From: Planctomycetota bacterium
GTDB taxonomy: Bacteria > Planctomycetota > Planctomycetia > Isosphaerales > Isosphaeraceae
DNA: 10,132 bases
Direction: 5' to 3'
NCBI GenBank assembly: GCA_021818605.1
Contig: JAKAUH010001034.1
Span: 1 to 10,132 of the forward strand
The translations under genes and the position numbers were made by a program. Shown here in pieces: positions 1 through 7,013 of this stretch; within the stretch, counting starts at the first letter, position 1; each line of letters begins with the position of its first letter. Under the pieces are notes generated by a model. The model saw only the letters and a list, made by a program, of their open reading frames with translations, was not told the DNA's origin and made no database searches.

Positions 1-2
1 TG

Positions 3-1184
3 AAGGATCATCGCATCCCGCTCGAGCGGGGCAAGGAGCGTGGCTGGGGCCGCGTCTCGATCCCGGCCGACTCCAACCCGGCCGACAACGACTTCTGGTT
101 CACCTTCGAGCCGCCGGTGGCGCGGAAGACCGTGATCGTCGCCGAGGACCCGAACGCGACCCGCCCGCTCGAGCTGGCCGCGTCGATCGCGCCCGATCCC
201 GCCGTCGCCTGCACGGCCGAGGTCATCGCGCCGGCGCAGCTCGCCGGGGTCGACTGGGACACGGTCGCCTTGCTGCTCTGGCAGGCCCCGCTGCCCGACA
301 AGGACGAGGCCGGTCCGGTCCGGTCGTTCATCGAGCGCGGCGGCGCGGCCATCTTCTTGCCGCCGCGCGCTCCCGACGCGAACGCCCTGTACGGCGTGAA
401 GTGGACCGCCTGGGAGCAACCGAAGGGCGACGCACCCGTCGAAAGCTGGCGGCGTGACGAGGACCTGCTGGCCCAGACCCAGAGCGGCGCCGCGTTGCCG
501 GTCGGCCAGCTCCAGGTCCGCCGGGCGTGCGGGCTCTCGGGCGGCGAGCTGACCGCGCTGGCCACGCTCAAGGGCGGCGCCCCACTGCTGGCCCGTGCCG
601 AGAAGGTCGACGGCGGCTCGGTGTATTTGTGCGCCACGACGGCGGCCGGCGGCGACTCGTCGCTGGCGACCGGCGGCGTGGTGCTCTACGTCCTGGTCCA
701 GCGGGCGATGACCGCCGGCGCCGGTTCGCTGGGGACGACGCGCCAGGTCGCCGCGGGTGAGCCGACGCGCGACGACCCGGTCAGGTGGCAGAGGATCGCC
801 GGCGGCGACGAGGCGATCTCGACCGAGTATGCGGCGCACCGCGGCGTCTATGCCTCCGGCTCGCGGCTGATCGCCGTCAACCGGCCGTCGGCGGAGGAAT
901 CTGCCTCGGTGATGGCTGATCGCCGGGTCGACGAGCTGTTCCGTGGCCTCGATTACTCGCGGGTCGACGACCGGGCGGGCAGCCTCACCTCGCTGATCCA
1001 GGAGATCTGGCGGATGTTCCTCGTCGCCATGGTCGTGGCGCTCGTGGCCGAGGCCGCTCTCTGTCTGCCCCGGCCCGCTCGCGCCTCGGCGAGCCCCGGC
1101 ACGGGCGCGGGCGAGGGCTCGGGCTCATCGTTCGCCGGAGCCTCGTCGTTCGCCGCATCCCCCGCCGGAGCCCAAGCATCATGA
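3..1184 (+). CDS. BatA-type membrane protein, C-terminal part (5' truncated by window)
   Basis: The frame is open from base 3, so the gene begins before the window; the GTG at 117 lies inside a continuous coding stretch (FWFTFEPPVARKTVIVAED) and is not a start. The 393 visible residues match, from my knowledge of the family, the C-terminal half of long planctomycete proteins that begin with a BatA (aerotolerance regulator N-terminal) double-membrane domain and a VWA-like region. Visible parts are a beta-rich segment with a GGAAIFLPPR stretch resembling a Rossmann/GATase-like fold, a conserved GLSGGELTALATLKGG segment, and a single hydrophobic helix near window residues 336-356 (FLVAMVVALVAEAALCLP). 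It ends in a low-complexity Ala/Ser/Gly tail of about 35 residues. The stop overlaps the next start as ATGA, implying translational coupling. The role is inferred as part of a membrane-bound MoxR/VWA complex; the substrate is unknown. Confidence 0.85.
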   Translation, partial: KDHRIPLERGKERGWGRVSIPADSNPADNDFWFTFEPPVARKTVIVAEDPNATRPLELAASIAPDPAVACTAEVIAPAQLAGVDWDTVALLLWQAPLPDKDEAGPVRSFIERGGAAIFLPPRAPDANALYGVKWTAWEQPKGDAPVESWRRDEDLLAQTQSGAALPVGQLQVRRACGLSGGELTALATLKGGAPLLARAEKVDGGSVYLCATTAAGGDSSLATGGVVLYVLVQRAMTAGAGSLGTTRQVAAGEPTRDDPVRWQRIAGGDEAISTEYAAHRGVYASGSRLIAVNRPSAEESASVMADRRVDELFRGLDYSRVDDRAGSLTSLIQEIWRMFLVAMVVALVAEAALCLPRPARASASPGTGAGEGSGSSFAGASSFAASPAGAQAS

Positions 1185-3472
1185 GCGTCACCCGATCGCT
1201 CACATTCCTCTGGACGCCCTGGACGCTCGGTCTCTCGGCCGCGGCCGTCCTCGCGACGGCCGTCTACTCGTTCATCGCGTGGCGCCGGGTCGGCTTTCGG
1301 CTCTCCATGGGCCTGCTCGAGCTGCTCCGGCTGTCGATCGTGGTCCTCGTCGTCGTGCTGCTCAACCAGCCCGAGTGGATCGAGGAATTCCGCCCGGAGG
1401 AGAAGCCCACGATCGCCGTGCTGATCGATGCCTCGCCTAGCATGGAGACCCGCGACGTCGTCGCCCCCGACCAGAAGACGTCGTCGGCCACGACCCGCAA
1501 CCAGGCGGTCGCCTCGCTCGCCGATCCGGCCTCGTGGGACAGGCTTCGCGAGCGGATGAACGTGCTGATCCAGCCGTTCGCGGCGCCCGGCCCGTCCGTT
1601 GCCAGGGCCGAGGGATCGTCCACAACGTCCGCGTCGGCCGCCGGGTCGAGTGCCGCCAGTCCGGCCCCCGCTCCGGCTTCCGCTTCCGGCCACGGCACCG
1701 ACCTGTACGAGCCCCTGGCTCGGGCACCCGAGCGGATCGCCAACCTCCGCGGGATCGTGCTGGCCAGCGACGGCGACTGGAACGAGGGCCCGCCGCCCGT
1801 CCAGGCCGCCGCCCAGTTGCGGATCAAGAACGTGCCGGTGATCGCCGTCCCGGTCGGCAGCCGCACCCGGCTCCCCGACGTCGAGCTGCTCAGCCTCGAC
1901 GTGCCGACCTTCGGCATCGCGGGCAAGGCGGTGCGCGTGCCGTTCACCATCGATAGCTCGCTCCCGCGCGACTACGTCACGACCGTCACACTCAAGACCT
2001 CGGACGGCGACCAGGTCACGAAGGAAGTCAGGATCGCCGCCATGGGCCGCACCGCCGACTGGCTGCTCTGGAAGCCCAGGGCCGTCGGCGACTACACCGT
2101 CAACCTGACGATTCCCCGCCACCCCGACGAGATCTCCGACGAGAACAACAAGCTGACCGCCCCCATCGCCATCCGCGAGGAGAAGCTGCGGGTGCTGCTG
2201 GTCGAGTCGTACCCCCGGTGGGAGTACCGCTACCTGCGCAATGCCCTCTCGCGCGACCCGGGGGTGGAGCTCTCGTGCCTGCTGTTCCACCCGGGTCTCT
2301 CAAAGCCGGGCGGCGGCAACAAGGACTACATCAAGCAGTTCCCCGCCGGGCTCGACGAGCTGCAGAAGTTCGACGTGGTCTTCCTGGGCGACGTCGGCAT
2401 CGACGACAACCAGCTCACGCCCGAGCAGTGCCGGCTGATCAAGGGGATCGTCGAGCACCAGGCGAGCGGGCTGGTGTTCATGCCGGGCATCCAGGGGCGC
2501 GAGCTCTCGCTGATGGACACCGAGCTGGCCGACCTTTGCCCCGTGGTGCTGGACCTCTCGCAGCCGGGCGGCTGGGGTTCGCGCACACCCAACCATTTCG
2601 AGCTGACCGAGACCGGCCGCCGCAGCCTGCTCACCAAGCTGGCCGACACCGAGGACGAGAACAGCGAGGTCTGGGAAGGTCTGCCGGGCTTCCAGTGGTA
2701 CGCCCCGGTCGTGCGGGCCAAGGCGGGCAGCGAGATCCTCGCCGTCCACAAGGACCAGTCGAACGATTACGGCCGCCTGCCGCTTCTGGTCACCCGGACC
2801 TACGGCGCCGGCAAGGTGCTGTTCATGGGCACCGACGGCGCCTGGCGGTGGCGCAAGGGGGTCGAGGACAGGTATCACTACCGCTTCTGGGGTCAGGTGG
2901 TCCGCTGGATGGCCTATCAGCGCAACATGGCCAAGGGTGAGACCATGCGGCTGTACTACGTTCCCGACCAGCCGCGGCTCAACCAGACGATGGCGCTGCA
3001 CGCCAACGTGATGGACAGGGGGGGCGAGCCGCTGCACCGGGGCGAGGTCACTGCGCGGATCACCGCGCCGTCGGGCCGGTCGGAGCTGGTCCACATGACC
3101 ACCTCGGGCGACGAGTGGGGCGAATTCAACGGCCGTTACACGGCCGAGGAGTCCGGCAGCCACAAGGTGACGCTCTTTTGCAAGGAGACAGGGGCCAGTC
3201 TCGACGCCTCGTTCTACGTGCAGGGTGCCGCCGTCGAGCGGCCGGGCAAGCCGGCGCGGCCCGAGGTGCTCGAGGAGCTGGCCAGGGTCACCGACGGCAA
3301 GGTCATCGACGCCTCGAAGCTCGAGCAGGTGATTCGCTCGCTTTCGGAGCTGCCCGACCCGGCGCCGTCGATCCGCCGGATCCCGCTCTGGGCGCACCCG
3401 GTGGTCGGCGCGTCGTTGATCACCCTGCTGGGGGTTTTCTGGGTAGGCCGCAAGGTCATCGGTCTTGTATAG
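1181..3472 (+). CDS. Membrane protein with VWA domain and glutamine-amidotransferase-like domain
   Basis: The product has 763 residues. Two N-terminal transmembrane helices (about 10-33 and 44-62) lead into a von Willebrand factor A domain with a complete-looking MIDAS: DASPS at 83-87, T173 in GTDL, and D197 in SDGDWN. An Ala/Ser/Pro-rich insert at about 145-170 splits the VWA fold just before the GTD motif. From about residue 336 (LRVLLVESYPRWEYRYL) a class I glutamine-amidotransferase-like fold follows; where the nucleophile elbow would fall, around residue 430 (GLVFMPGIQG), there is no GxCxG cysteine, so it is probably non-catalytic. An Ig-like region (about 597-675) and a third transmembrane helix (about 737-757) end the protein. 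The start overlaps the previous stop as ATGA, and GGAG at 1167-1170 is 10 bases upstream. The architecture fits planctomycete VWA/GATase proteins of MoxR-linked clusters; its partner is probably the upstream BatA-type protein. Confidence 0.88.
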   Translation: MSVTRSLTFLWTPWTLGLSAAAVLATAVYSFIAWRRVGFRLSMGLLELLRLSIVVLVVVLLNQPEWIEEFRPEEKPTIAVLIDASPSMETRDVVAPDQKTSSATTRNQAVASLADPASWDRLRERMNVLIQPFAAPGPSVARAEGSSTTSASAAGSSAASPAPAPASASGHGTDLYEPLARAPERIANLRGIVLASDGDWNEGPPPVQAAAQLRIKNVPVIAVPVGSRTRLPDVELLSLDVPTFGIAGKAVRVPFTIDSSLPRDYVTTVTLKTSDGDQVTKEVRIAAMGRTADWLLWKPRAVGDYTVNLTIPRHPDEISDENNKLTAPIAIREEKLRVLLVESYPRWEYRYLRNALSRDPGVELSCLLFHPGLSKPGGGNKDYIKQFPAGLDELQKFDVVFLGDVGIDDNQLTPEQCRLIKGIVEHQASGLVFMPGIQGRELSLMDTELADLCPVVLDLSQPGGWGSRTPNHFELTETGRRSLLTKLADTEDENSEVWEGLPGFQWYAPVVRAKAGSEILAVHKDQSNDYGRLPLLVTRTYGAGKVLFMGTDGAWRWRKGVEDRYHYRFWGQVVRWMAYQRNMAKGETMRLYYVPDQPRLNQTMALHANVMDRGGEPLHRGEVTARITAPSGRSELVHMTTSGDEWGEFNGRYTAEESGSHKVTLFCKETGASLDASFYVQGAAVERPGKPARPEVLEELARVTDGKVIDASKLEQVIRSLSELPDPAPSIRRIPLWAHPVVGASLITLLGVFWVGRKVIGLV

Positions 3473-3482
3473 TGGTACGGAT

Positions 3483-3529
3483 CGGACAGGCGTCGTCGGG
3501 TGCCTTGTCCCGAGCGGTGTGTCTGTCCG
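3483..3529 (+). other. Extended inverted repeat in the gap between two membrane-protein genes
   Basis: CGGACAG at 3483-3489 is the exact reverse complement of CTGTCCG at 3523-3529. In RNA the stem can extend inward by four more pairs, three of them G-U (3490-3493 with 3519-3522). Inside it a second stem, TCGGG 3496-3500 with CCCGA 3509-3513, closes an 8-base loop. The right arm overlaps a competing hairpin, CCGCC 3527-3531 with GGCGG 3538-3542, which is followed by TCCCTTTC. It may be an RNA processing site, partial terminator or attenuator; GC-rich DNA also yields such stems by chance. Confidence 0.4.
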
Positions 3530-3595
3530 CCCGCCGAGGCGGTCCCTTTCAACCGATCGAGTCATGAATCGTCGGATTCTCTCTTATGCGACAGT

Positions 3596-3599
3596 GAGG
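3596..3599 (+). promoter_or_regulatory. Ribosome binding site that sets the 3605 start
   Basis: GAGG lies 5 bases before the ATG at 3605. The same frame is open upstream to a GTG at 3500, but that extension reads as Cys/Ser-rich, non-conserved-looking sequence with codons unlike the gene body and no ribosome binding site, so 3605 is preferred. Confidence 0.65.
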
Positions 3600-3604
3600 T
3601 CAGT

Positions 3605-6268
3605 ATGAGCCTCGCGTATCCGCACGAACGATTGCAGTTACCCGATGGCCTGCGGCGGCAGTTGCACAACTTCCGCCGGCGGGTCTGGGTCATCAAGATG
3701 GTCGAGGCGACCTGCTCCGCGGCGTTCGCGGTCGTGGGCGCCTACCTGCTGATGTTCCTGCTCGACCGCGTGATCGACACGCCGTCGTGGCTCCGCGCCG
3801 CGCTATTCATGGCGGCGTTCTTCGGCTGTCTGCGAATCCCGGCGGCCGTGTACCGATGGATCTGGCGCAACCGGCACCTCGAGCAGCTCGCCATGCTGCT
3901 GGCGCGGAAGCATCCGGCCGTCGGCGACCAGCTTCTGGGCATCATCGAGCTGGTGCGGAACGACTTCGAGCAGGCCCGGTCGCGGGCGCTTTGCGAGGCG
4001 GCCGTGCGCGAGGTTGCGAAGGACGCGCAGACGCGCGATTTCAGCGATGCCGTGCCCGCGCCCCGGCACGTAACCTGGGCGGTCACGGCGGCGGTGCCGA
4101 TCGTCGCGGCCGCCACGCTGGCGGTGCTGTTCCCCGCCGCGGCGGGGAGCGCGTGGGCTCGGCTGCTCTCGCCCTGGGGCGCCACGCCCCGCTATACGTT
4201 CGCCGCGCTCGAGGACCTTCCCGACCATCTGGTCGTCGCCCACGGCGAGCCCTTCACCGTCACTGCCCGGCTGGCGGAGGACACCGTCTGGCATCCGAAG
4301 AAGGGCGAGGCCCAGTTCGAGGGGCAGGCACCCGTCACCGCGGCGCTCCAGGACGGCAGGTATGCGTTCAACCTTCCCTCGCAGATCGAGCCCGGGTGGC
4401 TCACGCTCGCCGTCGGCGACGCCTCGCGGCGGATCCGCGTCGAGCCGACCCTGCGGCCCGAGCTGACCTCGCTGGTCGCGTCGGTCAACCTGCCCGACTA
4501 CCTCGGCCGGACGGGCACGGTCCGCAGGGACGTCCGCGGCGGTGCCATCTCGCTGGTGCAGGGGAGCCGCGCCGCGTTCGCCGCCACGGCGAGCCGCGAC
4601 CTCCGTTCGGCGACGGTCAACGGCCAGAGGAGCGAGCCCGAAGGCGCCACGGTCAAGAGTTCGTCCATCGCCGTGAAGGGCACGAGCAAGCTCGAGTTCG
4701 CCTGGAAGGACACCTACGGCCTCGAGGGCAAGGAACCGTTTACCCTGTCGGTCAACGGCCGCGACGATGAGGCGCCCAGCGTCACCTGCGAGGATCTGCC
4801 CCGCCAGAAGGTCGTGCTCGACTCGGAGCAGCTCACCTTCAAGATCCACGCCCAGGACGACTTCGGCGTGAAGCGCGTCGGCATGGAGTGGCTGGGCATC
4901 GACAACCCGGTCATCTCGAAGCCGGCCAAGGGCGAGAAGCTGCTGGGCGCCGGCGGGCCCGACAAGGAGAGCCTCGCCCTCGGCGGCACGTTCTCGGCGA
5001 AATCGCTCGGCATCGAGCCGCAGCCGGTGCAGGTCCGGATGTTCGTCGAGGATTATCTCCCCGGCCGGCCGCGGGTGTACTCGCCGCCGCACACGTTCTA
5101 CATCCTGACGCCCGAGCAGCATGCCATCTGGATCACTGAGCAGCTCAGCCGGTGGCACCGCCAGGCGATCGAGGTCCGCGACCGAGAGATGGCGCTCCAC
5201 GAGACCAACAAGGAGCTGCGGGCGCTCGCCCCGGCCGACCTCGACAGGCCCGAGAACCGCCGCAAGATCGAGCACCAGGCCTCGGCCGAGCGGCAGAACG
5301 GCCGCCGGCTCTCGGGGCTGGTCACCTCGGGCGAGACGCTCGTCCGCGAGGCCATGCGCAACCCCGAATTCGGCGTCGGCCACCTGGAGAAGTGGGCCGA
5401 GATGCTGAGTATCCTCAAGGACATCTCGGGCAACCGGATGCCGACCGTCGCCGACCTGCTGAAGCAGGCCGCGCAGTCGCCGAGCGCCGCCCAGGCCAGC
5501 CAGAAGCCGAGCACGCCCCCGAAGATGGCCGGGAATATTCGCGCCTCCGGCGGCGCCCCGTCGGCCGCGGATAAGCCGGACGAGAAGAAGGGCCAGCCCC
5601 AGCCGGTGATTCCGAAGGTCGTCGACATGGAGTCGTCGCAGAACTCGCCGCCCGACAAGCCGGGTGAGAAGTCGTCGCCGCCCAGCAAGGGCGGGGCGGC
5701 GCCCTTGCGGCTGCCGGTGACGACCGTCATGGGCAAGCCGAAGGACAGCGAGTCGTGCCCGACCCAGCAGACGCTGGACGACGCCGTGAACAAGCAGCGC
5801 GACCTGCTCGCCGAGTTCGAGAAGATCGCCGACGAGATGAATCGCGTTTTGGCCAACCTCGAGGGGAGTACGCTGGTCAAGCGGCTCAAGGCCGCCGCCC
5901 GGCTCCAGTACAAGATTGGCGGCCGGGTCAATGACCTGCTCGCGGACGCCTTCGGCGTCGCCAGCCAGCAGATCGGCCAGTCGTCGCTGAAGGTTCTCGG
6001 CGAGATGGGCGAGCAGGAGGCCAGAAGCAGCCACGACGTCTCGCGCATCATGGACGACATCCAGTCGTACTTCGAGCGCCGGCAGTTCCTCCGGTTCAGG
6101 ACCGTGCTCGACGAGATGCGCAAGAATGACGTCATCGGCAGCCTGCGGCAGCTCGGCGATGACATCAAGAAGGAGGAAGGCGTCTCGATCGCCCAGTGCG
6201 AATTCTGGTCGGACACCCTGGACCGATGGGCCGAGGACCTGGTCGATCCAGCCTCGGGCGGTACGTGA
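3605..6268 (+). CDS. Large DUF4175-like membrane protein, ending at an in-frame TGA
   Basis: As read to the TGA it has 887 residues. Two hydrophobic helices (about 32-54 and 62-84) are followed by a cytoplasmic-looking helical segment with the pattern HLEQLAMLLARKHPAVGDQL (91-110), typical of DUF4175-like proteins, then a third helix (about 156-180). A beta-rich, Ig-like extracytoplasmic region spans about 200-490 and includes the family-style QDDFGVKRVG turn. From about 501 (TPEQHAIWITEQLSRW) a long helical, probably coiled-coil segment begins, interrupted by a Pro/Lys/Ser-rich linker at about 622-712 and resuming to the end. The neighbours suggest an envelope complex with VWA/BatA proteins; the biochemical role is unknown. 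The oddity is the stop: the frame continues open for 204 further codons after it, to a TAG at 6881, so the intact product may be about 1092 residues. DUF4175 membership rests on helix layout and motif style, without a profile search. Confidence 0.8.
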   Translation: MSLAYPHERLQLPDGLRRQLHNFRRRVWVIKMVEATCSAAFAVVGAYLLMFLLDRVIDTPSWLRAALFMAAFFGCLRIPAAVYRWIWRNRHLEQLAMLLARKHPAVGDQLLGIIELVRNDFEQARSRALCEAAVREVAKDAQTRDFSDAVPAPRHVTWAVTAAVPIVAAATLAVLFPAAAGSAWARLLSPWGATPRYTFAALEDLPDHLVVAHGEPFTVTARLAEDTVWHPKKGEAQFEGQAPVTAALQDGRYAFNLPSQIEPGWLTLAVGDASRRIRVEPTLRPELTSLVASVNLPDYLGRTGTVRRDVRGGAISLVQGSRAAFAATASRDLRSATVNGQRSEPEGATVKSSSIAVKGTSKLEFAWKDTYGLEGKEPFTLSVNGRDDEAPSVTCEDLPRQKVVLDSEQLTFKIHAQDDFGVKRVGMEWLGIDNPVISKPAKGEKLLGAGGPDKESLALGGTFSAKSLGIEPQPVQVRMFVEDYLPGRPRVYSPPHTFYILTPEQHAIWITEQLSRWHRQAIEVRDREMALHETNKELRALAPADLDRPENRRKIEHQASAERQNGRRLSGLVTSGETLVREAMRNPEFGVGHLEKWAEMLSILKDISGNRMPTVADLLKQAAQSPSAAQASQKPSTPPKMAGNIRASGGAPSAADKPDEKKGQPQPVIPKVVDMESSQNSPPDKPGEKSSPPSKGGAAPLRLPVTTVMGKPKDSESCPTQQTLDDAVNKQRDLLAEFEKIADEMNRVLANLEGSTLVKRLKAAARLQYKIGGRVNDLLADAFGVASQQIGQSSLKVLGEMGEQEARSSHDVSRIMDDIQSYFERRQFLRFRTVLDEMRKNDVIGSLRQLGDDIKKEEGVSIAQCEFWSDTLDRWAEDLVDPASGGT
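6266..6268 (+). other. In-frame TGA interrupting a longer reading frame (candidate recoding site or nonsense mutation)
   Basis: The frame reads ...WAEDLVDPASGGT, TGA, PGSKSAGSLPPSIVLEV... The codons on both sides (for example CCG GGC TCC, TCG GCC GGC) have the G/C-ending usage of the gene. My recollection of homologues is of one continuous protein with a cysteine at or near this place (a CPGxKS-like motif). TGA differs from both Cys codons (TGC, TGT) and from Trp (TGG) by one base. Whether it is decoded cannot be told from sequence alone. Confidence 0.6.
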
Positions 6269-6282
6269 CCGGGCTCCAAATC

Positions 6283-6301
6283 GGCCGGCAGTTTGCCGCC
6301 C
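6283..6301 (+). other. Small hairpin just downstream of the in-frame TGA
   Basis: CGGC 6286-6289 pairs with GCCG 6295-6298 around loop AGTTT. Below one C/C mismatch, G6283 and G6284 pair with C6301 and C6300. The loop starts 21 bases after the TGA and has G as its second base, which fits the general description of bacterial SECIS elements. Four-pair stems are common in such GC-rich DNA, so this alone proves nothing. Confidence 0.3.
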
Positions 6302-6883
6302 TCGATCGTTCTGGAAGTCCTCCAGATCCTGGAAGCCGAAGTCAACCTCCGCGAAGAGACCCGCGTCGCCGAGCAGTCGAAGAGCGCCGTCAAGGTCGAC
6401 GAGCACAAGAAGCAGGCGCTCAAGCTCTCCGGCACCCAGAAGACCATTCAGGACCGCACCGACAAGGTCACCGAGCGGATCCGCGACCTGCCCGACGGCG
6501 AGTCGCAGTTCCCCAAGGAGATCGCTCTGTTGACCCGCGTCGCCGAGGTCATGGGCGAGGCGGCCGAGATCCTCGACCGGCCCGAGACGGGTAGCCCCGC
6601 CATGGGCGCCGAGACCGAGGCCATCGAGCTGTTGCTCCAGTCCAGGCGGATCAACCCCAAGGGCGGCGGCGGGGGGGGCTCGAGCCCCGGCGGCGGCGGC
6701 ACGGGCAGCACGGTCGACTCGGCGCTCGCGCTGATCGGCGGCGGCGTCAACGAGAAGGAAGTCCGCGAGGATCGTGGCATCTCGCAGGCCTCCGGCGAAT
6801 CCGGCCCCGTGCTCCCCGAGGAGTACCGCGCCGGGCTCGACGAGTACTTCAATCGCCTCGAGAAGGGGACGTCCGGCCGCTAG
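6293..6883 (+). CDS. C-terminal continuation of the upstream DUF4175-like protein, separated by TGA
   Basis: The open frame is continuous with the upstream gene and contains 196 residues if started at the TTG at 6293. That start has no Shine-Dalgarno sequence, and the first in-frame ATG is near 6551, deep in the domain, so an independent gene is unlikely. Coding-like sequence actually begins right after the TGA at 6269. It starts with a hydrophobic-acidic helix (PPSIVLEVLQILEAEVNLRE), then a charged helical, probably coiled-coil stretch, then AETEAIELLLQSRRINPK. A glycine-rich linker with six consecutive glycines and a second GGGG run follows, and then a short conserved-looking tail (LPEEYRAGLDEYFNRLEKG). 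I recognise this block as the usual end of the large planctomycete membrane protein. It is therefore either made by readthrough/recoding, translated separately at low level, or a silent remnant. Confidence 0.6.
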   Translation: MPPSIVLEVLQILEAEVNLREETRVAEQSKSAVKVDEHKKQALKLSGTQKTIQDRTDKVTERIRDLPDGESQFPKEIALLTRVAEVMGEAAEILDRPETGSPAMGAETEAIELLLQSRRINPKGGGGGGSSPGGGGTGSTVDSALALIGGGVNEKEVREDRGISQASGESGPVLPEEYRAGLDEYFNRLEKGTSGR

Positions 6884-6884
6884 G

Positions 6885-6901
6885 CTCGGCGCCTCGCCGA
6901 G
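6885..6901 (+). terminator. Possible terminator hairpin directly after the membrane-protein cluster
   Basis: CTCGGCG 6885-6891 and CGCCGAG 6895-6901 form a perfect 7-pair stem with a 3-base loop, starting one base after the TAG. There is no T-run, so it is not a classical intrinsic terminator. It overlaps a second possible stem, GGGCG 6901-6905 with CGCCC 6911-6915. Its position at the boundary between two functionally different gene groups supports a role in ending or stabilising the transcript. Confidence 0.35.
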
Positions 6902-6940
6902 GGCGGGACGCGCCCGGCCCGGCCCGGCCGGTCCGGCAAC

Positions 6941-6955
6941 GGCCGCCGGGCGGCC
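6941..6955 (+). other. Second GC hairpin in the gap between gene groups
   Basis: GGCCGC 6941-6946 and GCGGCC 6950-6955 are a perfect inverted repeat around CGG. With the hairpin at 6885 and the CCGGCCCGG-type repeats between them, most of the 130-base gap is palindromic. No promoter-like boxes are visible. Confidence 0.3.
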
Positions 6956-7000
6956 GCGGTCCGCCCTCGCCGCACCTTGATGAGATCCGAGCATGCTGAC

Positions 7001-7004
7001 GGAG
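7001..7004 (+). promoter_or_regulatory. Ribosome binding site that sets the 7014 start
   Basis: GGAG lies 9 bases before the ATG at 7014. The alternative ATG at 6993, seven codons upstream in frame, has only a weak GAG before it and would put acidic residues (LTEHPD) ahead of the signal peptide. Confidence 0.5.
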
Positions 7005-7013
7005 CACCCCGAC

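Noticed and set aside
117..119. GTG as the start of the first gene
   Set aside because: The frame is open to base 3 and the upstream residues (RVSIPADSNPADNDFWFTF) look like conserved protein sequence, so the gene is truncated by the window edge.
3468..3473. TATAGT as a -10 promoter box at the end of the VWA gene
   Set aside because: No matching -35 box lies at 16-18 bases upstream and the box overlaps the stop codon; a single hexamer is not enough.
3500..3604. A 35-codon N-terminal extension of the large membrane protein from GTG 3500
   Set aside because: It has no ribosome binding site, codons atypical for the gene, and overlaps the inverted repeat; ATG 3605 has GAGG at good spacing.
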